Assembly (NCBI GenBank): GCA_900557165.1
Contig: USRS01000006.1
Span: 1 to 47,563 of the forward strand
Direction: 5' to 3'
DNA: 47,563 bases
From: an uncultured Clostridium sp.
GTDB taxonomy: Bacteria; Bacillota; Clostridia; Peptostreptococcales; Peptostreptococcaceae
Of this stretch, positions 16,739-25,153 are shown in pieces. Position numbers and translations under genes: made by a program. The notes below the pieces were generated by a model that was not told where the DNA came from, did no database searches, and was given only the letters and a program-made list of their open reading frames with translations. Within the stretch, counting starts at the first letter, position 1; each line of letters begins with the position of its first letter.

Positions 16739-18037
16739 CTATGCCGATTTCTTTTCTAATTTAGATTGTAAATTATTTCTTGATTTAACAAAATATCCTA
16801 TTACTGCAGCTATAACTACAGGTACTACCCAGTTAAATCCTAAACTAGCTAATGGTAAGCTCTTTATTACTGGAACATTAACTCCAAAGTCACTTATTAT
16901 ATTTAATATACTTATAAATAGTGCAGCATATGTTGCAAATTTAAATACATTATCATTTTTAATATTATCACCAAATAGTGTGAATACTACTAAAACTATT
17001 GTTGGTGGATATACAAATGTTAATATTGGCGCTGAGAATTGTATTATTGTACTAACGCCAAAATTAGATACTACTAAACTAAATAAACATACTACTGTAA
17101 CTACTACCTCGTATTTTAATTTATTATTTGTAAGTTTGGCAAAGTATTGACCAGTTGCAGATGTTAAACCTATTGCTGTAGTTAAACATGCTAGTGCAAC
17201 TATTATTCCAAGTATTACTTTACCTGGTAATCTTAATAACATCTCTGTTATAGAAACTATAAGTCCTGCTTGAGATACAGTTGTATCAAACATAGTTGAT
17301 ACTGTAGCTCCAAGATATGTTAATCCTCCGTAAACTAAAAATAAACCTGCTCCTGCTACTAATCCAGCTTTAAATGTTATACTAAATTGCTCTTCTTTTT
17401 TAGTATATCCTTTATTTGCGATACTTGTTATAACTATTGCTCCTAAAGAAACTGCTCCTAGTGCATCTAATGTTTGATACCCTTGGAATATACCTTCTGA
17501 AAACACATTATCTATTGTTGATGGTTCAATATTCCCTAATGGATTAAATATTCCCATTCCTATTAATACTAATAATGCTATTAATAGAGCTGGTGTTAAG
17601 TAAGAACCTATTATATCAACAACTTTTGACGGTTTTATTGTTAATAATAATGTTATTGCAAAGAATATTACTGAAAATATCACTGCATTAAAATTATTAA
17701 ATATTGGCTGAATACCCATTTCAAATGTTGTTGCTGCTGTTCTTGGTATAGCAAGAAGTGGCCCTATACAAATCATTATTGCACATGCTAGAGCAATAGA
17801 TAATTTATGACCTGCTCTTGAAAATATTTTACCAACTTCACCACTACATTTTGCTATGGCAAGTATTGCAAGTAATGATAAACCTACATCTGCTAAAATA
17901 AATCCTGAGAATCCAATTAACCAACTTTTACCTGTTATAAGTCCTAAAAATGGTGGAAATAATAAATTTCCTGCACCGAAAAACATTGCAAATAATGCAA
18001 ATCCTACTATTATTATATCTTTATTAATTTTCTTCAT
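16739..18037 (-). CDS. brnQ: Branched-chain amino acid:cation symporter
   Basis: Takes up leucine, isoleucine and valine together with Na+ or H+ through the cytoplasmic membrane. The 432-residue protein has about 12 hydrophobic helices from end to end and the family opening, in which F-F-G-A-G-N-L-L-F-P-P lies at residues 20-30. Length matches the family. AAGGAGG is 6 bases before the ATG, and a near-consensus promoter is present at 18081-18110. It is monocistronic with its own terminator. The leader between promoter and start is short, so there is no room for a T-box. Confidence 0.95.
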   Translation of the reverse strand: MKKINKDIIIVGFALFAMFFGAGNLLFPPFLGLITGKSWLIGFSGFILADVGLSLLAILAIAKCSGEVGKIFSRAGHKLSIALACAIMICIGPLLAIPRTAATTFEMGIQPIFNNFNAVIFSVIFFAITLLLTIKPSKVVDIIGSYLTPALLIALLVLIGMGIFNPLGNIEPSTIDNVFSEGIFQGYQTLDALGAVSLGAIVITSIANKGYTKKEEQFSITFKAGLVAGAGLFLVYGGLTYLGATVSTMFDTTVSQAGLIVSITEMLLRLPGKVILGIIVALACLTTAIGLTSATGQYFAKLTNNKLKYEVVVTVVCLFSLVVSNFGVSTIIQFSAPILTFVYPPTIVLVVFTLFGDNIKNDNVFKFATYAALFISILNIISDFGVNVPVIKSLPLASLGFNWVVPVVIAAVIGYFVKSRNNLQSKLEKKSA

Positions 18038-18080
18038 TATGACCTCCTTAAATGTCTCCCTTTATATTTCCCATGTATCT

Positions 18081-18110
18081 ATTATAAGGGGTATATGTTA
18101 GAATAGTCAA
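18081..18110 (-). promoter_or_regulatory. Promoter of brnQ
   Basis: On the minus strand TTGACT (18105-18110) and TATAAT (18081-18086) are spaced by 18 bases, 43 bases before the brnQ start codon. Confidence 0.75.
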
Positions 18111-18147
18111 TAAAATTTTAATTTTCTGTAAATTCAAATTATATTTT

Positions 18148-18483
18148 TTATAAAAAAGTCATTTCTATATATATAAATCCTTTAGTTGATTTAATTTCAA
18201 CATCTTTTCCTAAAAAAACTTCCAAAGCATCTGCATGTTTTTTAAAATCTGACTTTCCAAGGCCTATAGGACATTGAACTTTATAAATTTCTTTATTTTC
18301 TTTTACAACTTTTTCTACCAATTTAGGATATTCTTGATCTTTGTTACACAAACCAACTTTTTCAAAAAATATCTCCAAGGGAGCTTTTTTTACTTCTTCT
18401 TTAGTAAAATATTTAAATATCATTTCCCCTGTTTCCCAAACTCCATCAAAAACCATTTGAAGTAGATTTTCATTACTACTCAT
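18148..18483 (-). CDS. Small protein resembling part of an FtsK/SpoIIIE-type protein
   Basis: A 111-residue protein with GGAGG 7 bases before its ATG. Its last 45 residues (P-I-G-L-G-K-S-D-F-K-K-H followed by a short helix, V-E-I and I-Y-I-E-M) resemble the region that precedes the motor domain in FtsK/SpoIIIE-like proteins of conjugative elements. No Walker motifs follow: the frame stops there and no ATPase is encoded downstream. It may be a free-standing version of that domain or the remains of a lost element. The family assignment is tentative. No terminator lies between it and the upstream EEP gene, so the two may be co-transcribed. Confidence 0.55.
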   Translation of the reverse strand: MSSNENLLQMVFDGVWETGEMIFKYFTKEEVKKAPLEIFFEKVGLCNKDQEYPKLVEKVVKENKEIYKVQCPIGLGKSDFKKHADALEVFLGKDVEIKSTKGFIYIEMTFL

Positions 18484-18526
18484 AAATATTCCTCCTTCTA
18501 TTAATTAAAGTAATCTTATTAAATTT

Positions 18527-19138
18527 TTATATCTCCACAATAATAGGAAAGTGATCTGAATAAAATACTTCATCCACCTCATAATATTTAGGTTTTATAT
18601 TTTTACTCATAAAAATATAGTCGATTCTATGTTTATTAAAGGTAGGTTTCATATCTTTTGATAAATATTTTGCTATATCATTGTAAGAAAATAAATTTAT
18701 ATTTTTCTCATTAAAATCTCCACAAATTATAATATAACCACATTTACCTTTTGCAAAATCTAATATTTCACTTATTTGTAACTTTCTTTCATCACTATCT
18801 AAACCTAAATGGGTATTTATAATAAGTAAATCTGTACTATTAATACTCAACAGCCCTCTCTGTTCTTTTTTACTAGTAAGTAAGAAATGATTACTTTCTA
18901 TTATTTTTCTTTTACTTAAAATACAAATGCCAAATTTCATTTTTTTATTATTAACATGAAGACCAAATATGCCGTCCATCTTTAAAAGCAATTTCATAAG
19001 ATTAAATTGATAATATAAAACTTCCTGCAAACAAATAATATCTGCATCTTGTTCTTTCAAATATTTTATAAGTTGAAACAAGGTAAATCTTCTAAATTCA
19101 TCCATACCAACATGTATGTTGTAAGAAATTAATTTCAA
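18527..19138 (-). CDS. Endonuclease/exonuclease/phosphatase (EEP) family protein
   Basis: A 203-residue metal-dependent hydrolase of the DNase I-like fold, probably cytosolic because no signal peptide is seen. All core motifs are intact: S-Y-N-I-H at the start, L-Q-E-V (metal-binding Glu), N-T-H-L-G, G-D-F-N, R-I-D-Y-I-F and the catalytic S-D-H-F-P at the end. It is at the short end of the family and has no extra DNA-binding domain, so substrate could be DNA, a phospholipid or an inositol-type phosphoester. The ribosome binding site is weak (AGGTG). The 43 bases to the next gene contain no terminator. Confidence 0.88.
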   Translation of the reverse strand: MKLISYNIHVGMDEFRRFTLFQLIKYLKEQDADIICLQEVLYYQFNLMKLLLKMDGIFGLHVNNKKMKFGICILSKRKIIESNHFLLTSKKEQRGLLSINSTDLLIINTHLGLDSDERKLQISEILDFAKGKCGYIIICGDFNEKNINLFSYNDIAKYLSKDMKPTFNKHRIDYIFMSKNIKPKYYEVDEVFYSDHFPIIVEI

Positions 19139-19215
19139 ATTTTATCACCTCAAATTTTGTTTCATTACAAAATAATATTCATAATACATATTAATTATCC
19201 TTATTTATTTTGATT

Positions 19216-19245
19216 AAAAAAGAGGATACCATAGGCACCCTCTTT
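19216..19245 (-). terminator. Terminator of hydG
   Basis: On the minus strand AAAGAGGGTGCC, loop TAT and GGTATCCTCTTT form a 12-bp stem that needs two G-U pairs, so it folds fully only in the minus-strand transcript. Six T follow. Confidence 0.85.
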
Positions 19246-19267
19246 AAAATGACGTTAAATTTATAAA

Positions 19268-20698
19268 TTAAAATCTAAAATCACGTTCTCCATTTGCTAT
19301 TTTAAGTAATCTATCTTCTACTATATGTCTTACTTTATCTTTAGGTATTTTTTTAACTTCTTTTTCTATTAATGCTTCTCCTGATTTTTTTACTTCCTCA
19401 GACGCATAATCTTCTAAGTATTCTTTTAAAGTCATAATAGCATTTGGTTGACAACAGTTTGCTATTTGACCACTTTTACATAGGGACATGAATCTATCTC
19501 CTGTTCTTCCTTCTCTATAACACGCTGTACAAAAACTTGGTATATAATCCATATCTAGTAACCAATTAACAACTTCATCCAATGTTCTATCATCATCCAC
19601 ATCAAATTGAGCACTTGTTATTTCCTCTTTAATACCTTCTGCTCTATCAGCATATCCTCCAACACTTGTTGATGATGCTCCACTTATTTGAGAAACACCT
19701 AAATGTAAAACTTTTTCTCTAGTTTTTTGAGATTCTCTTGTTGAAACTATCATTCCTGTATAAGGTACTGATAAACGTATTATAGCTACTATCTTTTGGA
19801 ATATTTCATCTGATAATGCATCTGGGAAGTCTGAAACATCAATATTATTTGCTGGACGAAGTCTTGGCACACTTATAGTATGTGGACCAACGCCAAATCG
19901 AGCTTCTAAATGCTCTGCATGCATTAGTATTCCTACTAGTTCATATTTATAAGTACTAAGTCCATATAATACCCCAAGGCCTACATCATCTATTCCTGCT
20001 TCCATAGCTCTATCATGAGCTTCTGTATGATAATTATAATCATGTTTAGGTCCTGTTGGATGAAGTTTTTCATAAGATTCTTTATTATAAGTCTCTTGGA
20101 ATAAAATATAAGTTCCTATTCCTGCTTCTTTTAATTTTCTATAATTTTCAACTGTTGTTGCAGCTATATTAACATTAACTCTTCTTATAGCTCCATTTTT
20201 ATGCTTTATGCTATAAATAGTATTTATACATTCTAATATGTATTCTATTGGATTATTCTTTGAATCTTCACCAGCTTCTAATGCAAGCCTTTTATGTCCT
20301 AAATCTTGTAGTGCAATAACTTCTCTTTTTATTTCTTCTTGTGTTAGTTTCTTTCTTGCAATTTCTTTATTTTTAGCATGGTATGGACAATATATACATC
20401 CATTTACGCAATAATTTGATAAATACAGAGGTGCAAACATTACTATACGATTACCATAAAATCTCTTTTTAAGGTCTTCTGCCAATATGAACATTTTTTC
20501 AATTAATTCTTTATCTTCACATTCTAATAGTAGGGCAGCTTCTCTATGAGTTAAGCCTTTTGCTTTATTTGCTTTATCTAATATTTCTTTTATTAATTCC
20601 TTATTATCTTTATTTGCTTTTGCATACTCTAAACTTTCTAAAATTTCCTCATGATTGATAAATTCTTCTGCTTTACTTGATTTTGGATCATAAATCAT
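19268..20698 (-). CDS. hydG: [FeFe]-hydrogenase H-cluster maturase, radical SAM tyrosine lyase
   Basis: HydG cleaves tyrosine to p-cresol and dehydroglycine and delivers the CO and cyanide ligands of the hydrogenase H-cluster. The 476-residue protein has the radical SAM motif C-x3-C-x2-C at Cys97, Cys101 and Cys104, followed by the TIM-barrel core. The C-terminal domain has the extra cluster cysteines in C-T-A-C-Y-R-E-G and a downstream C-C-Q-P; these mark HydG and separate it from the tyrosine lyase ThiH, which is also shorter. GGAGG lies 8 bases before the ATG. hydE, hydF and the hydrogenase itself are not in the window, so the maturases are dispersed in this genome. Confidence 0.95.
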   Translation of the reverse strand: MIYDPKSSKAEEFINHEEILESLEYAKANKDNKELIKEILDKANKAKGLTHREAALLLECEDKELIEKMFILAEDLKKRFYGNRIVMFAPLYLSNYCVNGCIYCPYHAKNKEIARKKLTQEEIKREVIALQDLGHKRLALEAGEDSKNNPIEYILECINTIYSIKHKNGAIRRVNVNIAATTVENYRKLKEAGIGTYILFQETYNKESYEKLHPTGPKHDYNYHTEAHDRAMEAGIDDVGLGVLYGLSTYKYELVGILMHAEHLEARFGVGPHTISVPRLRPANNIDVSDFPDALSDEIFQKIVAIIRLSVPYTGMIVSTRESQKTREKVLHLGVSQISGASSTSVGGYADRAEGIKEEITSAQFDVDDDRTLDEVVNWLLDMDYIPSFCTACYREGRTGDRFMSLCKSGQIANCCQPNAIMTLKEYLEDYASEEVKKSGEALIEKEVKKIPKDKVRHIVEDRLLKIANGERDFRF

Positions 20699-20923
20699 AT
20701 TTTTTCCTCCTAAAAATGTTTTGCTGACAAATTAGAAGATGGATATATAAATTTAAATTACTAAAAATAAATTTATTATTTCCATATCTTTTTACTTAAA
20801 ACTAGTCTTCGTAATCAGATTAAATCAATATTATGATTACCTTCCCCTTCAGATGATACTTTAGGGTCAGCTTACTTAAATAGTAGCACTATTTTACTTA
20901 TTTGGATTATTCTTTTTAAGAAT
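20699..20923 (-). other. hydG upstream region with small hairpins and a coding-like remnant
   Basis: On the minus strand this stretch holds a 7-bp AAATAGT/ACTATTT hairpin (about 20878-20894), a GTAATCA/TGATTAC hairpin (about 20811-20841), and an 18-codon open segment ending in TGA (20815-20871) whose translation, with S-S-E-G-E-G-N-H-N, looks protein-like but has no start. It may be a structured leader of hydG or the remains of a gene end. I could not match it to a riboswitch class that I know. Confidence 0.35.
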
Positions 20924-20958
20924 CAAAAAGCACTTCCATATAATTTATGAAAGTGCTT
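20924..20958 (-). terminator. Terminator of the Ttd14-like gene
   Basis: AAGCACTT (20929-20936) pairs with AAGTGCTT (20951-20958), extended by flanking A/T pairs, and is followed on the minus strand by TTTTTGATTC. It lies 5 bases past the stop of the gene at 20964. Confidence 0.75.
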
Positions 20959-20963
20959 CATAT

Positions 20964-22073
20964 CTATTTACCTACATAATTTCTTTTTGAAATTTCATAA
21001 TTTGAGTACATTGAATCTTTAGTTACATCTGCTGTTATATTTAAGAAATCTGGAAGTAATATCTTTCCATTTTGATCTGTAGCTTCTATTTCTAATATTC
21101 CATATTTTTTATCATTGTTAAATACATCTAATTTGAAGTATTGATTTTCATATACAAAACAATGACGAGTTTTTATTATAGTGAAAAGTTGGTTATCTAT
21201 TTCTGATAGATAAGTTAAGTATAATTTATCACTTATTTTCTTTTCTTTTCTAAATGTTCTATAGTTATTAACTTTTTCTTTTTCTGTATAGTAATATGAA
21301 TAGTTTTCTCCATTTCCTATTTGTCTAATTCTTCTTTCCACATTTGAATTAGAAGATTTTAGATAATGTTGAACTATATCCATTTTTTCTGAAGTATTTA
21401 TTATACTATCTATGTCTATATTTTCCACATTTACTAAGTACTTACGTATAGTTCCCGTTGGCATATGTTCATCTAAATCATTGTAGATTTCTTTTAATAC
21501 TCTTTCAACTTTTCCTTCAAAATCTGTAGAGTTATCAAATATTCTTAAACGAGGATGTCCAACCCAAGCATTCATTGTTAATTCGTCTAATTTTCTTGCA
21601 TCATCTAAAGATTCACTTCTTGCTGCATTATTAGCAAGTGTATAGTGTTCTTCAGCCCCATTAGCTGTAGTAACTAAGTGTAATACTAAGTCGTATCTAT
21701 CTATTAATTCATTTTCAGTAGTCCCAAATCTATCTAATATAACTTCAAATTCATCTTTTGAAACATAGGCTTTATTATCTAATAATCCTCTATCATAAAG
21801 TATTATTATTTTATCTGCATCCATTTCAGCTGCAGCTTTTTCATAAACTTCTTCTTTTTTGAATTGAAGGTTTAAAAGATAGTCTTGGAATATGAACATA
21901 TTTTCTTTTCCGCCAAGGGGTGAAATTCCACCTCTTATTAATTCTGTTGCTGTCTCTGAAACTATTAAAACCTTATATCCTTTTTCTTTAAAAGTATTTT
22001 CTATTAAGTTAAGCATTGTACTTTTACCAGAACAAGGACCTCCAGTTATTACTATTTTCTTTATAGTTTTCAT
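20964..22073 (-). CDS. Ttd14-like protein: AAA_28 P-loop NTPase plus CYTH-like domain
   Basis: The 369-residue protein starts at 22073 (GGAGG 7 bases upstream; a farther in-frame ATG would include that site). The N-terminal 180 residues are a P-loop NTPase related to NadR-type kinases, with Walker A G-G-P-C-S-G-K-S at residues 11-18 and an I-I-L-Y-D-R-G Walker B-like segment. The C-terminal part, from about residue 210 (R-K-Y-L-V) with R-R-I-R-Q, Y-Y-T-E-K and I-K-T-R-H, has the alternating basic/acidic strands of a CYTH/triphosphate tunnel fold. The same pairing is known from the eukaryotic protein TTD14. A nucleotide- or polyphosphate-dependent function is likely, but none is proved. It is a single-gene unit. 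Confidence 0.78.
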   Translation of the reverse strand: MKTIKKIVITGGPCSGKSTMLNLIENTFKEKGYKVLIVSETATELIRGGISPLGGKENMFIFQDYLLNLQFKKEEVYEKAAAEMDADKIIILYDRGLLDNKAYVSKDEFEVILDRFGTTENELIDRYDLVLHLVTTANGAEEHYTLANNAARSESLDDARKLDELTMNAWVGHPRLRIFDNSTDFEGKVERVLKEIYNDLDEHMPTGTIRKYLVNVENIDIDSIINTSEKMDIVQHYLKSSNSNVERRIRQIGNGENYSYYYTEKEKVNNYRTFRKEKKISDKLYLTYLSEIDNQLFTIIKTRHCFVYENQYFKLDVFNNDKKYGILEIEATDQNGKILLPDFLNITADVTKDSMYSNYEISKRNYVGK

Positions 22074-22318
22074 ATTGTTTCCTCCAATATAGTCAAATAT
22101 CTTGTTGAATTTATATGTAAAAACATTATTGTTTTTCATTTCTTAAAAAATAATACCTTTCTATTATATTGTATTTTCAGAAAAAGTGAATAGTTTTTTT
22201 ATTTCCAATTCATTTATTCGTTACCAAACATCTTTATATCAAAGAAAATTCTAATAATAATCTTCCTCAACAATAGAAATAATATTATTAATTAACTTAT
22301 ACAATAAAGGAGTTCTAT

Positions 22319-23119
22319 ATGAAAAAAATAGGAATGAGAAATATTAAAACTGGTATTGCTGTTTTTCTTGCAACTTTTGCTGGTTATTTGGGCATTGTGG
22401 AAACACCTGTCTATACTGTTTCTGTCTGTATATTTTCCATAAAAAATACAATAAAAAACTCCTTAGATGATTCTTTTTCTAGGATTATTGGAACTTTAGT
22501 CGGTGGTTTAGTTGGTTATTTATGTGCCCGTTTTTTGTTTACTAATATAATTTCTGCAACTTTAGGTGTTATTTTTATTATTCATCTTTGCAATGAACTT
22601 AAAATTTATGACTCTTCTGCCATCGCTTCTGTTACTTTTATTTCTATTTGCCTGGGTGTTGGCAATAATCATCCTCTTACTTACTCTATAATGCGTACCA
22701 TAGATACGTTGGTAGGTGTTATTATAGCTTTAATTGTTAATTTTGGTGTAAGTAGACATAAGTATATAGATCATCTGTGGAAATCTTTTAACTTAGCTTA
22801 TGATGATTGCATAAATATTATTAATTCCATGATAGAAGGTTTGGATTTTTCTTTATCTTATAAAAAACTTAATGAAAAATTTGATTCTCTACAAGAATAC
22901 TACAATCACCTAGTTGATGAATTACCTTTATCTAATGAATCTTATCGCTTAAATACTTTATATAGCCGTTTTGACCGCTGTGAAAATTTAATTCATCACG
23001 TTCATGGTTTATATTTAATTGAGAAAAAAGTTTGTTACTCAGATAATGTTTTAAATGAATCTATTTATAACTATCATAAAAATAATATTTTAAAGCTTTT
23101 AGCTGAAAATAAAAAATAA
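22319..23119 (+). CDS. Aromatic acid exporter family protein (ArAE_1/FUSC-like)
   Basis: A 266-residue membrane protein. Residues 1-150 form a block of about five helices with the family pattern around G-T-L-V-G-G-L-V-G-Y, and the remaining 110 residues are a soluble helical domain rich in Tyr, Asn and His. Members are thought to be exporter subunits for aromatic or other organic acids, but activity of the short bacterial forms is not well shown. AAAGGAG is 6 bases before the ATG. It stands alone on the plus strand and shares a terminator with the convergent tpx. Confidence 0.82.
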   Translation: MKKIGMRNIKTGIAVFLATFAGYLGIVETPVYTVSVCIFSIKNTIKNSLDDSFSRIIGTLVGGLVGYLCARFLFTNIISATLGVIFIIHLCNELKIYDSSAIASVTFISICLGVGNNHPLTYSIMRTIDTLVGVIIALIVNFGVSRHKYIDHLWKSFNLAYDDCINIINSMIEGLDFSLSYKKLNEKFDSLQEYYNHLVDELPLSNESYRLNTLYSRFDRCENLIHHVHGLYLIEKKVCYSDNVLNESIYNYHKNNILKLLAENKK

Positions 23120-23120
23120 A

Positions 23121-23153
23121 AATCCAGGAAAAGTAAAATACTCTCCCTGGATT
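23121..23153. terminator. Shared terminator between the exporter gene and tpx
   Basis: AATCCAGG (23121-23128) and CCTGGATT (23146-23153) pair around a 17-base loop that can pair further (GGGAGA/CTCTCC side bases). A runs on the left and T runs on the right allow use in both directions. Confidence 0.8.
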
Positions 23154-23156
23154 ATT

Positions 23157-23645
23157 TTATTTAAGGGCTTCTAATGCTTTTTCATAATCTGGTTCTTCAG
23201 TTATTTCATTTAAATATTCCACATATACAACTTTATTATTTTCATCTACTATAAAGACTGCTCTAGATAAAAGTCCTAACTCATTTATATAAACTCCATA
23301 ATTATTTCCAAACTCCCTATCTTTATAATCTGACACTGTTTTTACTCTATCTATTCCAGCTCCACCACACCATCTTCCTTGGGCAAATGGTAAATCCATA
23401 GATATAGTATATATAGTTACATCCTCACCTAATTTAGTTGCTTCTTGATTAAATCTTCTAACTTCAGTATCACAAACTGAAGTATCTATAGATGGTACTG
23501 TTAAAAATACTCTTTTACCTTTTGTATCACTAAGTTTAAGTGGATTTAAATCATTATCTACAACTGTAAAGTCTGGAGCTGTATCTCCTACTTTTACTTG
23601 TGTTCCTTTTAGTGTTATTGGATTTCCTTGAAATGTTACTTTCAT
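23157..23645 (-). CDS. tpx: Thiol peroxidase (atypical 2-Cys peroxiredoxin)
   Basis: Reduces hydrogen peroxide and alkyl hydroperoxides in the cytosol with electrons from thioredoxin. The 162-residue protein has the Tpx pattern: peroxidatic Cys58 in D-T-S-V-C-D-T-E, resolving Cys93 in R-W-C-G-G (relatives often have F-C-G-A here), and the substrate motif D-L-P-F-A-Q. AGGAGG lies 8 bases before the ATG. It is monocistronic. The trxA product near 1.6 kb is a plausible electron donor. Confidence 0.95.
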   Translation of the reverse strand: MKVTFQGNPITLKGTQVKVGDTAPDFTVVDNDLNPLKLSDTKGKRVFLTVPSIDTSVCDTEVRRFNQEATKLGEDVTIYTISMDLPFAQGRWCGGAGIDRVKTVSDYKDREFGNNYGVYINELGLLSRAVFIVDENNKVVYVEYLNEITEEPDYEKALEALK

Positions 23646-23713
23646 TTTATATTACCTCCTAAAACTTCTTTTAAAATTAGTTTTTATCTTTCAGGAGTAT
23701 TTATACTAATTTT

Positions 23714-24481
23714 TTAATTCTCATTTATAGCTAATCTTAGAATTACCATTTTTTCATTTTTATCTAATTTTCTTTGAATAGATTTCTCTATTTTATCTTT
23801 ACTTTTATGAAAGTCAGCATAGTAAGTTTTATATTTTCCATTTACTTTTATTCCTCTAGTAAATCCCATAATTGGAATATTCTCATTTATATTTAAATCT
23901 GCATCTTGAGTGAATGAAGCTCCATTATAGTTTGTAGGACAGTAGTATTTTATACTATCAAGTACTTTATTATTTTGAACAAAGTAAATAGTCATATCTC
24001 TTCTACTGCCTCCATCCATAAAAGTATCACTATAAATTATTTGCATCTTTGGTGTTCCAACAATATTTTTTGACATCAACACTTCAGTACTAACTTTCTT
24101 ATTTCCTTCGTAAAAATCTGAATATAATTTTATATTATATTCTTTTCCAGTTTCCAACCTGCTTATTTCCATCAGCGTTGGACAATTTAACTTCAATTTC
24201 TTTTCTATTTCCATAGTTTCTTCAATTCCTGATGCATATGTATATATATTAAAATCTCCACTTGGCTTTTTTCTAAGGGCATTTTCTATATCTTTTTCAA
24301 ATCCACCATCCTCAAAATAAGTATTTATTTTTTCCTCAACAACTTCCATACTATCTCCAACTTCAATCCCTATAGACATTTTTGATAACATATATACTAA
24401 TATAGTTGGTATAATTGCAATTAATGCTGCTCCTATAATTACTCCCACAAAAACTTTTCTATTATTTTTTATTATCCTCAT
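23714..24481 (-). CDS. Membrane-anchored extracytoplasmic protein of the sigma operon, unknown
   Basis: A 255-residue protein with one N-terminal helix (about residues 9-33) and a soluble domain that should face outward, rich in beta strands, with no motif I recognise. It starts at 24481, 6 bases after GGGAGA; an ATG at 24487 would overlap the preceding stop but has no room for a binding site. It is the last of four genes transcribed with the ECF sigma factor. A sensor or target role in envelope stress is inferred only from this context. Confidence 0.7.
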   Translation of the reverse strand: MRIIKNNRKVFVGVIIGAALIAIIPTILVYMLSKMSIGIEVGDSMEVVEEKINTYFEDGGFEKDIENALRKKPSGDFNIYTYASGIEETMEIEKKLKLNCPTLMEISRLETGKEYNIKLYSDFYEGNKKVSTEVLMSKNIVGTPKMQIIYSDTFMDGGSRRDMTIYFVQNNKVLDSIKYYCPTNYNGASFTQDADLNINENIPIMGFTRGIKVNGKYKTYYADFHKSKDKIEKSIQRKLDKNEKMVILRLAINEN

Positions 24482-24483
24482 AA

Positions 24484-24861
24484 TCATTCTCCCTTTATTT
24501 CACAATTACAATATGGACAGTAATTCCACTCATCTTTCAATGGATTACCACAAGATTTACATTTTTCTTTTAACTTCCACCCGCAATTTGGGCAAGAAGA
24601 AAACTTGCTGGATATTTTTATTCTACAATTAGGACATTTTAATGAAAATGCTCTAGTTACTAATAAATAAACTATTAATGGTAATGGTAATAATATAGGA
24701 ATAAAAAGTGGTGTTATAGCCAATATTGACCATAAAATCCCCCACTTATCTTCTCTTTTTTTACTATCTAAATAAATCCATACAACTTGTCCAATTCCAA
24801 AGGAAAATATTAAAAACAGTACAATAAACATTAATATAAGCTGTTTACTACCTACTAACAT
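24484..24861 (-). CDS. Membrane protein with C-terminal double zinc ribbon
   Basis: A 125-residue protein. Residues 6-30 and 42-68 are two membrane helices flanking a Y-L-D-S-K-K-R-E-D-K-W-G segment like the one in phospholipase D N-terminal (PLDc_N) membrane domains, which also occur in the Bacillus SigY operon protein YxlE. The C-terminal 50 residues hold two ribbon modules with four C-x2-C knuckles (C-P-N-C, C-P-N-C, C-K-S-C, C-P-Y-C), expected to bind two zinc ions in the cytosol. It overlaps the gene before it by 7 bases, a sign of coupled translation. It may take part in controlling the sigma factor; this is inference. Confidence 0.72.
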   Translation of the reverse strand: MLVGSKQLILMFIVLFLIFSFGIGQVVWIYLDSKKREDKWGILWSILAITPLFIPILLPLPLIVYLLVTRAFSLKCPNCRIKISSKFSSCPNCGWKLKEKCKSCGNPLKDEWNYCPYCNCEIKGE

Positions 24862-25139
24862 AAACTACCCTCTCTCTTTTCTATTAAAATTAATGAAACT
24901 ACCACTAATACAAATATATACATTTTTATTCCAATTTTAATTAAAGTACTTACATCAAATAAAAACATAAATAAACCTTGTCCTAAAACAGATACAACAC
25001 TCATCAAAGTAAAACATATAATTAGTAGTCTCTTTTTTCTTTTTTCTTTTATTTTAGATGCTTTTTCAACTATAGCTAGTGTATCTATTTCTTTTATATA
25101 TCCCATTTCTTCTAATTTATCATCATTTATATAATCCAA
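24855..25139 (-). CDS. Small membrane protein next to the sigma factor, possible anti-sigma factor
   Basis: A 94-residue protein with a charged cytoplasmic N-terminus (about 1-36) and two membrane helices (about 38-60 and 66-86). It starts 14 bases after the sigma gene with TTG, GGAGG being 7 bases away. Place, size and topology match YxlC of the Bacillus sigY operon and anti-sigma factors of other ECF systems, but there is no zinc-binding H-x3-C-x2-C motif. An anti-sigma role is inferred from position. Confidence 0.65.
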   Translation of the reverse strand: MDYINDDKLEEMGYIKEIDTLAIVEKASKIKEKRKKRLLIICFTLMSVVSVLGQGLFMFLFDVSTLIKIGIKMYIFVLVVVSLILIEKREGSLC

Positions 25140-25153
25140 TGTTCTACCTCCTT

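Noticed and set aside
19268..20698. Tyrosine lyase ThiH instead of HydG
   Set aside because: Length of 476 residues and the extra C-terminal cysteine motif fit HydG; no thiamine genes are nearby.
20699..20923. A known riboswitch (TPP, glycine, cobalamin, FMN or SAM) upstream of hydG
   Set aside because: The conserved core motifs of these classes are not present in either direction; only short hairpins are visible.
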